Origin: Elusimicrobia bacterium GWA2_61_42
Lineage (GTDB): Bacteria > Elusimicrobiota > Elusimicrobia > Elusimicrobiales > UBA9959
Length of the DNA: 64,000 bases
Reading direction: 5' to 3'
NCBI GenBank assembly: GCA_001799615.1
Contig: MGTU01000027.1
Coordinates: 91,451-155,450 of the forward strand
The notes under the pieces were generated by a model, which ran no database searches, was not told the origin of the DNA, and saw nothing but the letters and a program-made list of their open reading frames with translations. Of this stretch, positions 8,991 to 17,067 are shown in pieces (within the stretch, counting starts at the first letter, position 1; the number at the start of each line of letters is the position of its first letter). The translations under genes were made by a program, and so were the position numbers.

Positions 8991-9581
8991 ATGGATGCTG
9001 CGGCAAGGCTGAAAATAGAGGAAGCGGTCTTCACTTTTATAGACGTGGAGACCACGGGGCTTTCGCCCAGGACCGCCCGCGTCTGCGAGGTGGCGGCCAT
9101 AAGTTTTCGCGGCGAGGACCGGGTCGCGTCGCTGGCGGAGCTGGTGAACCCGGGCCTGCCCATTCCCGCGGAGGTCTCGAAGATACACGGGATCACCGAC
9201 GACATGGTGAAGGACAGCCCGGCCTTCGGCGCCGTGGCCCCGCGCCTGCTGGCCATGCTGGAAAATTCGGTCATCGTCGCGCATAACGCGGAGTTCGACC
9301 TGGCTTTTCTCTCCATGGAGTTCGAAAGGGTGGGGCTCAAATTCCCGAAGCTCCACGTGGTGGACACGCTGGCCATAGCCAGGAAGAGCTGGAAATTCCA
9401 GAGCAACCGCCTGGGGAAAATAGCGGCGGAACTCAACATCTCCAACGGGGGGTGGCACCGGGCGCTCAGCGACGTGGAGATGACCCGCAAGATCTTCGAG
9501 CATTTTATCGGCGCTTTCAGGTCGGCCGGAGCGGTGACGGTGGCCGACCTGCTGCAGAAAAGCGGAGGAAAAACATCATGA
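8991..9581 (+). CDS. DEDDh 3'-5' exonuclease (DNA polymerase III epsilon-like)
   Basis: This 196-residue protein consists of one exonuclease fold. The active-site residues can be seen in order: D and E in FIDVETTGL, D in AHNAEFDLAF, and H and D in HRALSDVEMT, which gives the DEDDh type. It would remove nucleotides from 3' ends either as a proofreading subunit or as a stand-alone nuclease; no polymerase domain or helicase is attached. Its last codons overlap the hutH start (ATGA at 9578-9581), so it is probably translated with the histidine-degradation genes, although no functional link to them is known. Confidence 0.88.
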   Translation: MDAAARLKIEEAVFTFIDVETTGLSPRTARVCEVAAISFRGEDRVASLAELVNPGLPIPAEVSKIHGITDDMVKDSPAFGAVAPRLLAMLENSVIVAHNAEFDLAFLSMEFERVGLKFPKLHVVDTLAIARKSWKFQSNRLGKIAAELNISNGGWHRALSDVEMTRKIFEHFIGAFRSAGAVTVADLLQKSGGKTS

Positions 9582-11104
9582 GCAAAACCAGCAAACCTTT
9601 CAGCCTTGGAACCCATCCCGACATCGTGGATTTCGCCGAGGTGGCTTTGGGCTACCGGCGCACCGTGCTGCCGCCTAAGGCCCTGAAGCTGATAGCGGCC
9701 CGCCGCGCCAGCCTGGAGGCGCTGCTGACCGAGGACCGCGTGATGTACGGCATCAACACCGGCTTCGGCGAGCTGGCCAGCCAGCGCGTTTCGCGCGAAA
9801 GCCTCAAGAGCCTGCAGGTGAACCTGATCCGCAGCCATGCCTGCGGGGTGGGGGAACCGCTGGACGACGCCGAGACCATCGGGCTGATGTTCGCCCGCGC
9901 CAACGAACTGGCCATGGGTAATTCCGGGGTGCGCCCGGTAGTGGTCAAACTGCTTTCCTCCCTCATCAATAAGGGCGTTGTCCCGTTCATCCCTTCCAAA
10001 GGCTCGGTGGGGGCCAGCGGGGACCTGGCGCCTTCCGCCCACATGGCGCTGACGCTGATCGGCGAGGGCATGGCGAAGTTCGCCGGCGATGAAAAGTGGC
10101 AGCCCTCCGCAGCGGTGCTCAAAAAAGCCGGCCTCAAGCCCATAGAACTGGCCGAAAAAGAAGGCCTGGCGCTTATCAACGGCACGCAGGCCATGAAGGC
10201 CGTCGGCGGGCTGGCGCTGTTCGAGGCTATGAACCTTTTCTATTCCGCCGTGCTTACCGGCGCGATGAGCCTGGAGGCCCTGAAGGGCACGCCGTCGGCC
10301 TTCGACATGCGCATCCACGAGCTGAAGCCCCACGCCGGCCAGCTGGAAGTGGCGGAGATGCTGGAAGCCATGCTGAAGGGCAGCAAGATCCGCGCTTCCC
10401 ACGCGGCCAACGACAAGCGCGTGCAGGACCCGTACTCGCTGCGCTGCATGCCCCAGGCCATGGGCGCCTCGCGCGACGCCATCGAATACGCGCTGAACGT
10501 CTATGAGACCGAGCTAGGCAGCGTTACCGATAACCCGCTGGTGGTAGAGGGGAAGAAGAAAGGCTCCATCGAGGTGCTGTCCGGCGGCAATTTCCACGGC
10601 CAGGCCGTAGCCTTCGCCGCGGACTTCGCCGCCATCGCCCTTACCGCCCTCGGCAATATCTCCGAGCGGCGCATCGCCCAGCTGGTCGGCGACTTCAAGA
10701 TCCTGCCGCCTTTCCTGGCCCGCAACCCCGGCCTGGAATCGGGCTTCATGATCGCCCACGTGACCGCGGCCGCGCTCTGCAACGAGAACAAGATCCTCAG
10801 CCACCCCGCCAGCGCCGATTCCATCTCCACCTCCGCCAACAAGGAGGACTTCGTGAGCATGGGCATGAACGCCGCGCTCAAGCTGAGCACGGTGGTGCAC
10901 AACGTGGCGCGCATCTACGCCATCGAAATGATGGCCGCCGCCGAAGGCGTGGAGTTCCACCGCCCGCTCAAGTCCAGCGCGCGCATTGAAACCGCCCTGG
11001 CGCAGCTGCGCGAGATCTCGCCCGCCTTCAAAGGCGACGAAGTGTTCTCCGGCCGCATTGAAGCCGTGGCCGAAGCGATACTCGGCGGGTACTTCGTAAA
11101 CTGA
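9578..11104 (+). CDS. hutH: Histidine ammonia-lyase
   Basis: Converts L-histidine to trans-urocanate and ammonia, the first step of histidine degradation. The self-forming MIO cofactor triad A146-S147-G148 is present in GSVGASGDLAPS, and GINTGFGELA and NPLVVEG match the family. Length (508 residues) is normal. I start it at 9578, with GGAGG at 9564-9568; the longer frame from 9452 would add 42 residues that merely run through the end of the exonuclease gene. HutU follows 19 nt later and HutI lies further down the same run, so most of the pathway is together. Confidence 0.97.
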   Translation: MSKTSKPFSLGTHPDIVDFAEVALGYRRTVLPPKALKLIAARRASLEALLTEDRVMYGINTGFGELASQRVSRESLKSLQVNLIRSHACGVGEPLDDAETIGLMFARANELAMGNSGVRPVVVKLLSSLINKGVVPFIPSKGSVGASGDLAPSAHMALTLIGEGMAKFAGDEKWQPSAAVLKKAGLKPIELAEKEGLALINGTQAMKAVGGLALFEAMNLFYSAVLTGAMSLEALKGTPSAFDMRIHELKPHAGQLEVAEMLEAMLKGSKIRASHAANDKRVQDPYSLRCMPQAMGASRDAIEYALNVYETELGSVTDNPLVVEGKKKGSIEVLSGGNFHGQAVAFAADFAAIALTALGNISERRIAQLVGDFKILPPFLARNPGLESGFMIAHVTAAALCNENKILSHPASADSISTSANKEDFVSMGMNAALKLSTVVHNVARIYAIEMMAAAEGVEFHRPLKSSARIETALAQLREISPAFKGDEVFSGRIEAVAEAILGGYFVN

Positions 11105-11123
11105 CACCGGAGAGGTAAGTTAA

Positions 11124-12782
11124 ATGGCCAATCAAATCATACGCGCGGCGCGCGGCAATAAGATCTCGTGCAAGGGCTGGCAGCAGGAAGCCGCCCTGCG
11201 CATGCTGATGAACAACCTGGACCCGGAGGTGGCCGAGCGCCCGGAGGACCTGATAGTGTACGGCGGGCGCGGCAAAGCCGCCCGCAACTGGGACTGCTAT
11301 CACGCCATAGTTTCTTCGCTGCGCAAGCTGGAGAACGACGAGACCCTGCTTGTGCAGTCGGGCAAGCCCGTGGGCGTGCTGCGTACGCACGAATATTCGC
11401 CGCGGGTGATCATAGCCAACTCCAACCTGGTGGGGAACTGGGCCAACTGGGAGACCTTCGACGAGCTGGAGAAGAAAGGCCTGATGATGTACGGCCAGAT
11501 GACGGCCGGCTCCTGGATCTATATCGGCACGCAGGGCATCCTGCAGGGCACCTACGAAACCTTCTCCGCCTGCGCCCGCAAGCATTTCAAGAGCGACCTG
11601 GCCGGCAAGCTTACCGTTACCGGCGGCCTGGGCGGCATGGGCGGCGCCCAGCCCCTGGCCGTTACGATGAACGGCGGCGTCGCCATAGTCATAGAAGCTG
11701 ATGAGACCCGCATACAGAAGCGGCTGGACACGGAGTACGTGGACATCATGAGCCGGGACCTGGACGAAGCCCTGCGCCTCGCCGAAGCGGCCGTGAAGGC
11801 GAAGAAGCCGCTGTCCATCGGCCTGCTGGGCAATTGCGCCGAGGTGCTGCCCGAGATGGCCCGCCGCGGCGTGAAGATAGACGTGCTGACCGACCAGACC
11901 TCGGCGCACGACCCGCTCAAGGGCTATATCCCCAGGGGCTACAGCGTGAAAGCGGCGGACGAGCTGCGCAGCAAAGACCCGAAGAAATACCTCAAGCTTT
12001 CCATGGAGTCCATCGCCATCCACGTGGAGGCCATGCTGAAGCTACAGAAGGCCGGGGCCGTGACGTTCGACTACGGCAACAATATCCGCACCATGGCCTT
12101 TAAGCAGGGCGTAAAGCGCGCCTACGACTTCCCCGGTTTCGTGCCGGCCTATATCCGCGACCTGTTCTGCGAGGGCAAGGGCCCGTTCCGCTGGGCGGCC
12201 CTCTCCGGCGACCCTAAGGATATAGCGGTAACGGACAAGCTGGTGCTGGACCTGTTCCCGAAGGACGAGCATCTCAGGCGCTGGATGGACATGGCCACCA
12301 GGAAAGTGAAGTTCCAGGGCCTGCCGTCGCGCATCTGCTGGCTGGGCTACGGCGAGCGGCATCTCATGGGTCTGCGCATAAACGACCTCGTCAAGAAAGG
12401 CAAGATCTCCGCCCCCGTCGTTATCGGGCGCGACCACCTGGATTCGGGCTCCGTCGCCAGCCCTTTCCGGGAGACCGAGTCCATGAAGGACGGCTCTGAC
12501 GCCATAGCGGACTGGCCGATACTGAACGCTTTGATCAATACGGCCTCCGGGGCCAGCTGGGTGTCTTTCCACCACGGCGGCGGGGTAGGCATGGGCTATT
12601 CCCTGCACGCCGGGCAGGTCACCGTCGCCGACGGGACCAAGGAAATGGCTTCTCGCCTGGAGCGCGTGCTGACCAACGACCCCGCCATGGGCGTGCTGCG
12701 CCACGCCGACGCCGGCTACAGGATCGCCTCCGATTTCGCCAGGAAGAAAGGCGTGAAGATACCTATGCTGGGAAAAAAATGA
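11124..12782 (+). CDS. hutU: Urocanate hydratase
   Basis: Adds water to urocanate to give 4-imidazolone-5-propionate, using tightly bound NAD+ as an electrophile. Recognisable segments include the N-terminal [15 protein letters not shown], the glycine-rich [13 protein letters not shown] used for NAD binding, and the C-terminal [26 protein letters not shown] and [12 protein letters not shown] stretches. At 552 residues it has the typical length. GGAGAGG precedes the start. The stop overlaps the next gene's ATG (12779-12782), so the lipoprotein that follows is translationally linked even though it has no known role in histidine use. Confidence 0.97.
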   Translation: MANQIIRAARGNKISCKGWQQEAALRMLMNNLDPEVAERPEDLIVYGGRGKAARNWDCYHAIVSSLRKLENDETLLVQSGKPVGVLRTHEYSPRVIIANSNLVGNWANWETFDELEKKGLMMYGQMTAGSWIYIGTQGILQGTYETFSACARKHFKSDLAGKLTVTGGLGGMGGAQPLAVTMNGGVAIVIEADETRIQKRLDTEYVDIMSRDLDEALRLAEAAVKAKKPLSIGLLGNCAEVLPEMARRGVKIDVLTDQTSAHDPLKGYIPRGYSVKAADELRSKDPKKYLKLSMESIAIHVEAMLKLQKAGAVTFDYGNNIRTMAFKQGVKRAYDFPGFVPAYIRDLFCEGKGPFRWAALSGDPKDIAVTDKLVLDLFPKDEHLRRWMDMATRKVKFQGLPSRICWLGYGERHLMGLRINDLVKKGKISAPVVIGRDHLDSGSVASPFRETESMKDGSDAIADWPILNALINTASGASWVSFHHGGGVGMGYSLHAGQVTVADGTKEMASRLERVLTNDPAMGVLRHADAGYRIASDFARKKGVKIPMLGKK

Positions 12783-13384
12783 GACAACTGGCCCTGCTCC
12801 TGCTTGCCGCCGCCCTCTGCGGCTGCGGCGCCGCTGTAAAGACCGTGGTCCGCGGGGATTTCGACCCCGCCGGCCGGATCGCGGTAATGCCGTTCAGCGG
12901 CAAGGACGCGGACACGGGGCTGTCCCTTTCCGAGGCCTTCACCACTTACCTGATGGACGCCGGGTTCGAAGTGATGGAGCGCTCCCAGCTGGAAGCGGTG
13001 CTGAAAGAACAGCAGATCTCTTTGTCAGGGGCCATGGCCCCGGACGCCATCGCGAAAGTGGGCCGGCTGGCCGGCGTCAGCGCCGTCGTCACCGGTTCCT
13101 ACAGGGTGCGTACCGAGACCATCCGCACCGTGACCCCCAGGGTGAAGCCGCCGCCCGTCCCCGCCAAGCCCGGCCGGCGCCCGCAGCCGGGCGTCAAGCA
13201 GGTCCCCGGCGACGTAAGGGTGGAGACCAGCACTATTTTTAGCGGTATTACCGTAAAATTCGTGGAAGTTAACACCGGCCGCGTGCTGCTGAGTTCGTCG
13301 TCCGGCAAAGATTATGACGCGGATTCCGTCAACAAGGCCCTGTCGGCCATGGCGCAGTCTATAAAGAAAAACCTGGCAAAATAA
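12779..13384 (+). CDS. FlgO/CsgG-like lipoprotein
   Basis: A 201-residue protein with a lipoprotein signal: a leucine/alanine-rich core followed by CGC, with C16 the probable lipidated cysteine. The mature part contains [33 protein letters not shown] and [15 protein letters not shown], the pattern of the FlgO/CsgG N-terminal domain, which forms periplasmic assemblies at the outer membrane. A proline-rich insert lies near residues 120-145. The start overlaps the hutU stop by four bases. A second protein with the same domain, joined to a barrel, is encoded at 37996-39321. Function inside a hut run is unknown; a surface or secretion role is only what the family suggests. Confidence 0.75.
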   Translation: MRQLALLLLAAALCGCGAAVKTVVRGDFDPAGRIAVMPFSGKDADTGLSLSEAFTTYLMDAGFEVMERSQLEAVLKEQQISLSGAMAPDAIAKVGRLAGVSAVVTGSYRVRTETIRTVTPRVKPPPVPAKPGRRPQPGVKQVPGDVRVETSTIFSGITVKFVEVNTGRVLLSSSSGKDYDADSVNKALSAMAQSIKKNLAK

Positions 13385-13398
13385 AAAGGAGGAAGATA

Positions 13399-13896
13399 AT
13401 GGCTTCTGAATTCAGCTTCGACGTAGTTTCCAAGGTGGAGTATACGGTGGTGGACGAGGCTATCGCCATCGCCATGAAGGAAGTGATCAACCGTTACGAC
13501 TTCAAGGATTCGAAGTCCGAGGTGAACTTCGACAAGAAAGCCAACACCATCATGCTGCAGTCCTCCGACGACTACAAGGTGAAGGCCCTCTGCGAAGTGC
13601 TTATGATGAAGATCTCGAAACGGGGCCTGCCGGTCAAGAATTTCGAGTCGCAGAAAATAGAGAACGCGCTGGGCGGCACCGCCAAGATGGCCGTCAAGGT
13701 GCAGCAGGGCATACCGCAGGAAAAGGCCAAGGAGATCGTGAAGGCCATAAAAGAGCAGAAGCTCAAGGCCAACGTTTCCATCCAGGGCGACACCTTGCGC
13801 GTCACCTCCAAATCCAAGGACGAGCTGCAGAACGTAATGACCCTGCTGCGCGGCGGGGACTACGGCATAACCCTGCAGTTCGACAACTTCCGCTGA
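13399..13896 (+). CDS. yajQ: YajQ family nucleotide-binding protein
   Basis: Full-length match to the YajQ/UPF0234 family (165 residues): FSFDVVSKVEY at the start, EVINRYDFKDSKSEV, and an ending of ITLQFDNFR. Members fold as two ferredoxin-like domains; some homologues bind cyclic di-GMP and act as regulatory effectors, others are described only as nucleic-acid or nucleotide binders. A strong AAGGAGG lies just before the ATG. Its TGA overlaps the hutI start (TGATG at 13894-13898), placing it inside the histidine operon between hutU and hutI. With two cyclases nearby, a nucleotide-sensing role is attractive but unproven. Confidence 0.93.
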   Translation: MASEFSFDVVSKVEYTVVDEAIAIAMKEVINRYDFKDSKSEVNFDKKANTIMLQSSDDYKVKALCEVLMMKISKRGLPVKNFESQKIENALGGTAKMAVKVQQGIPQEKAKEIVKAIKEQKLKANVSIQGDTLRVTSKSKDELQNVMTLLRGGDYGITLQFDNFR

Positions 13897-15146
13897 TGGC
13901 CATCCTGTTCACCGGCATCAAGCAGCTGCTGACCTTCGCGGGGGACGACGCTCCCCGCGCGGGAGCGGCCATGCGCGAGATCGGCCTGGTGAAGAACGCC
14001 GCCGTGCTGGTGGAAGGCGGCCTCATAGAGGCCGCCGGTCCCAGGGCCGCGGTGCTGCGCCACCGCCTGGCGAAGAAGGCCAGGCAGGTGGAGGTTAACG
14101 GGATCTGCCTGCCCGGTTTCGTGGACAGCCATACGCACGCGGTCTTCGCGGAGCCGCGGCTTAAGGATTTTTCGATGCGCGCCGCCGGGGCCTCCTACCA
14201 GGAGATAAAAGCCGCCGGCGGGGGGATAATCTCGAGCATAGGCGCCGTGCGCCGGCAGCCGCAGCGCGCCATGGCCGCCCAGCTGGCGGCCCGGGCCGCG
14301 CGCTTCCTTGAATGCGGCACCACTACCGTGGAAGTTAAGAGCGGCTACGGGTTAAGCCAGGAGTCCGAACTTAAAATGCTGCGGGCGGTGCGCGAAGCGC
14401 AGAAATTCACGCCTCTTGAAATGCTGCCCACCCTGCTGGCCGCGCACAGTGTGCCGCCGGAATTCAACGGCGACGCCCAGAAATACCTGGATTACGCTAT
14501 GGCGGAGATCCTGCCTAAGGCCGCGGCGGAAAAACTCGCCGTGTTCGCCGACATCTTCTGCGAGAAGGGCTACTTTACCCCGGAGCAGACCACGGCTTAC
14601 CTCAAAGAGGCTTCCCGGCTGGGGCTCAGACCCAAAGTCCACTCCGAACAGCTTTCCAATTACGGCGGCACGCGCGCCGGGGCGGCGGCCGGCGCCGTCA
14701 GCGCCGACCACGCGGACCACGTTTACGCCGAGGACATCGCCGCCATGCGAAACGCCGGGACCATCGCCACCCTGCTGCCGGCTTCTAATTTCTACCTTGG
14801 CCTGACCAAGTACCCGCCTGCCAGGGAAATCATCGCCGAAGGCGTGCCGGTGGCGCTGGCTACCGACTTCAACCCCGGCACCTGCCCCTGCTGGAACATG
14901 CAGTTCGTGCTGTCGGCGGCCTGCACCCATTGCGGCATGACGCCCGAAGAGGCTATTTGCGCCGCCACCATAAACGGCGCCTGGGCGCTGGGCATAGGGG
15001 ACAGGGTGGGCAGCGTAGTTCCCGGCAGGCAGGCGGACCTCGCCTTCTTCGACACCGACGATTACCGGGAAGTCTGCTATTATTTCGGCGGCAACCAGAA
15101 CCTGCTGACGCTGAAGAAAGGCAACGTGGTCTACCCGAGGTTTTAG
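13896..15146 (+). CDS. hutI: Imidazolonepropionase
   Basis: Opens the imidazolone ring of 4-imidazolone-5-propionate to give N-formimino-L-glutamate, step three of the hut pathway. The metal-dependent amidohydrolase motifs are in place: FVDSHTHAVF for the first two histidines, AHSVPPEFNG, KVHSEQLSNYGG, SADHADH and ATDFNPGTCP with the late aspartate. Length (416 residues) is usual. No HutG-type formiminoglutamase is in the window; the probable cyclodeaminase at the left edge suggests that formiminoglutamate is instead processed through tetrahydrofolate. Confidence 0.96.
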   Translation: MAILFTGIKQLLTFAGDDAPRAGAAMREIGLVKNAAVLVEGGLIEAAGPRAAVLRHRLAKKARQVEVNGICLPGFVDSHTHAVFAEPRLKDFSMRAAGASYQEIKAAGGGIISSIGAVRRQPQRAMAAQLAARAARFLECGTTTVEVKSGYGLSQESELKMLRAVREAQKFTPLEMLPTLLAAHSVPPEFNGDAQKYLDYAMAEILPKAAAEKLAVFADIFCEKGYFTPEQTTAYLKEASRLGLRPKVHSEQLSNYGGTRAGAAAGAVSADHADHVYAEDIAAMRNAGTIATLLPASNFYLGLTKYPPAREIIAEGVPVALATDFNPGTCPCWNMQFVLSAACTHCGMTPEEAICAATINGAWALGIGDRVGSVVPGRQADLAFFDTDDYREVCYYFGGNQNLLTLKKGNVVYPRF

Positions 15147-15159
15147 CGGAGACCGTACT

Positions 15160-16008
15160 ATGAAGATCATCCTGTTCGATATCGACGGCACCCTGATCAA
15201 AGCCGGGGGCGCGGGCGCCCGCGCGCTGAACCACGCGGTGCAGGCCATGACCGGCCACCCGGAGGCCTGCCGATCCGTCCAACTGCAGGGCGCCACCGAC
15301 AAGGCTAATTTTGAGAACGCTTTCAAGGCCGGGGCGGGCCGCAAGCCGACCAGCGGTGAAATGACCTCCCTTACGAAAAAATACGTGAACCGGCTGCCTG
15401 TAGAGGTGCTGGCTTCGGTAAAGGCGAAAAAATATTGCAAGGTTAAAGGCATCGAGAAATTCCTGGTCAAACTTTCCGGCCGCAAGGACGTGCTGGTGGG
15501 CCTGGGGACGGGCAACCTCAAGGAAGGGGCCTTTATAAAACTGGAGCCGTCAGGGCTGATGAAGCATTTCGCTTTCGGGGGTTACGGCTGCGACTCCCAC
15601 CACCGGAGCGTCGTTCTGCAAAAGGCGGTCGGCAGGGCGGCCAGGCTCGCCAAGGTGAAAATAAAGGATAACGAGGTGTTCGTGATCGGGGACACCCACC
15701 GCGACGTGGAAGCCGCTAAAGAAGCCGGCTACCATTCCGGGGCGGTAATGGACGGTTTCGGCGACGAGCGGCTGCTGATGCGGTCGAACCCGGAACTGAT
15801 GGCCAAAAACTTCGCGGACCTGACGCCCTGGCTGATCTGGCTGGGTCTTGAGAAGGACCCGCGCGGCGTGAAGCGCGGCACCTACATCTGCCCCGATTCC
15901 CCCATAGAGCACGCCCATTACGGGCGCACCGGCCTGGACCTGCGCGACATAGAGCTGGGCATGAAGGAACTGCGGAAAGCCAAAAGAAAGATAACCGGTC
16001 AACCATGA
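15160..16008 (+). CDS. HAD-family hydrolase with C-terminal extension
   Basis: The N-terminus ILFDIDGTLIKAGG is HAD motif I with nucleophile D8 and acid D10; LGTGN is motif II-like and VIGDTHRDVEAAKEAG is motif IV. The cap is helical (about residues 20-90), as in phosphoglycolate-phosphatase-like enzymes. After the HAD core there is an unusual tail from about residue 215 to 282 that contains RGTYICPDSPIEHAHYGRTG and a basic helix. It would hydrolyse a small phosphomonoester. The stop overlaps the next gene (ATGA at 16005), a SIS-domain sugar-phosphate protein, so the pair may act on a sugar phosphate. The substrate is not identifiable. Confidence 0.82.
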   Translation: MKIILFDIDGTLIKAGGAGARALNHAVQAMTGHPEACRSVQLQGATDKANFENAFKAGAGRKPTSGEMTSLTKKYVNRLPVEVLASVKAKKYCKVKGIEKFLVKLSGRKDVLVGLGTGNLKEGAFIKLEPSGLMKHFAFGGYGCDSHHRSVVLQKAVGRAARLAKVKIKDNEVFVIGDTHRDVEAAKEAGYHSGAVMDGFGDERLLMRSNPELMAKNFADLTPWLIWLGLEKDPRGVKRGTYICPDSPIEHAHYGRTGLDLRDIELGMKELRKAKRKITGQP

Positions 16009-17003
16009 ACATAAAAGAAACCCTGACTTACGGCGACATAGCGGAAACCCCCGGGCTGCTCGAGAAATTCTCGGCGCGGGCCGGGGCGCTTAAAAAACTG
16101 GCGCTGCGGTCCAGGGAGAAAACGGTTTACCTGGTCGGCCGGGGCTCCTCCGGCACGGCCACGCTGTTCGCCAAGTATATCTGGGAAGGCTACGCCGGCA
16201 CTATTACCAACTTTATCCACCCGCATTCCATCTTCGAGGCCAGGAAGCCGCTTAATTTTAAAGGCCAGGCCGTGTGGGCCTTTTCCCAGTCGGGCCGCAG
16301 CCAGGACATCACCGCCTGCCTTGAGAAACTTGTGAAGTGGGGAGCGCGCGGCGTGGCCGTCACCAACGAGGCGGAGCTTAAGAACAACCCGCTGGCGCGC
16401 CTGGCCGGGCGGCATATCCTGCTTTCCGGTTCCAAGGAAGTGCCGGTGGCCGCCACCAAGAGCTTCGAGCTGCAGCTGTGGGCGGTGCTGTGGACAGCGC
16501 AGGCCTGGAGCCGCTGTTTCACGGCTAAAGATTTCAGCGATGCCGTGGCCGCGGCGCGGGAGGCGGTGCGGGAAAATTACGGCGGGGACGCCCTGCTGAA
16601 AAAGATAAAAAAAGCCCGCATGCTGGGTTTCGTCGGGCGCGGCGCGTTCAACGCCGTAGCGGAAGACTCAGCCCTGAAGTTCAGGGAGATGGCCAAGGCC
16701 CACGCGCTGGGCTACTCCGCGGCCGAGTTCCTGCACGGCCCCGTGGGCGCTTATACGTCCAAAGACCTCGTTTTCCTGTTCACGCCCTCGGATAAACTGC
16801 CGGAGGACCTGGTAAAGGTGGTGAAAGCGCTGGACGAGAGGGGCACGCCTTACGAAGTGGTGCGGCCGGGCCGCCTGAAATTCCCTTTCAGCTGCATCCC
16901 GGTGGATATGCGCATGAAGCTGCTGGCGCTGCGCCTGTCGCTGTCCAAAGGCCTCAACCCGGATAACCCCAAAGGCCTCAATAAGGTCACCCAGACTTTC
17001 TAG
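16005..17003 (+). CDS. SIS-domain sugar-phosphate isomerase/deaminase-like protein
   Basis: Two SIS domains, equivalent to the isomerase half of glucosamine-6-phosphate synthase or to AgaS-type deaminases. The first has VYLVGRGSSGTATLFAKY and AFSQSGRSQDITAC; VPVAATKSFELQL is the conserved linker segment; the second domain has GFVGRGAFNAVAEDSALK and SAAEFLHGPVG. There is no glutaminase domain, so it should not use glutamine. It is the last gene of the run that begins with the exonuclease, and it overlaps the HAD gene. A strong terminator follows 18 nt after the stop. The exact reaction (isomerisation, deamination or binding) is open. Confidence 0.85.
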   Translation: MNIKETLTYGDIAETPGLLEKFSARAGALKKLALRSREKTVYLVGRGSSGTATLFAKYIWEGYAGTITNFIHPHSIFEARKPLNFKGQAVWAFSQSGRSQDITACLEKLVKWGARGVAVTNEAELKNNPLARLAGRHILLSGSKEVPVAATKSFELQLWAVLWTAQAWSRCFTAKDFSDAVAAAREAVRENYGGDALLKKIKKARMLGFVGRGAFNAVAEDSALKFREMAKAHALGYSAAEFLHGPVGAYTSKDLVFLFTPSDKLPEDLVKVVKALDERGTPYEVVRPGRLKFPFSCIPVDMRMKLLALRLSLSKGLNPDNPKGLNKVTQTF

Positions 17004-17020
17004 CGCCGGGAGCGCTAATG

Positions 17021-17050
17021 AAAGAACCCCGGGGAGGCCCGGGGTTCTTT
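17021..17050. terminator. Bidirectional terminator between the hut run and aclA
   Basis: A perfect 13-bp stem (17021-17033 with 17038-17050) closes a four-base loop GAGG; the stem ends in TTTCTTG-compatible A/T pairs so that each strand has a T-containing tail. It lies between convergent genes, 18 nt from the SIS gene stop and 17 nt from the aclA stop. Confidence 0.88.
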
Positions 17051-17067
17051 TATTGTCCGGCCGGACC

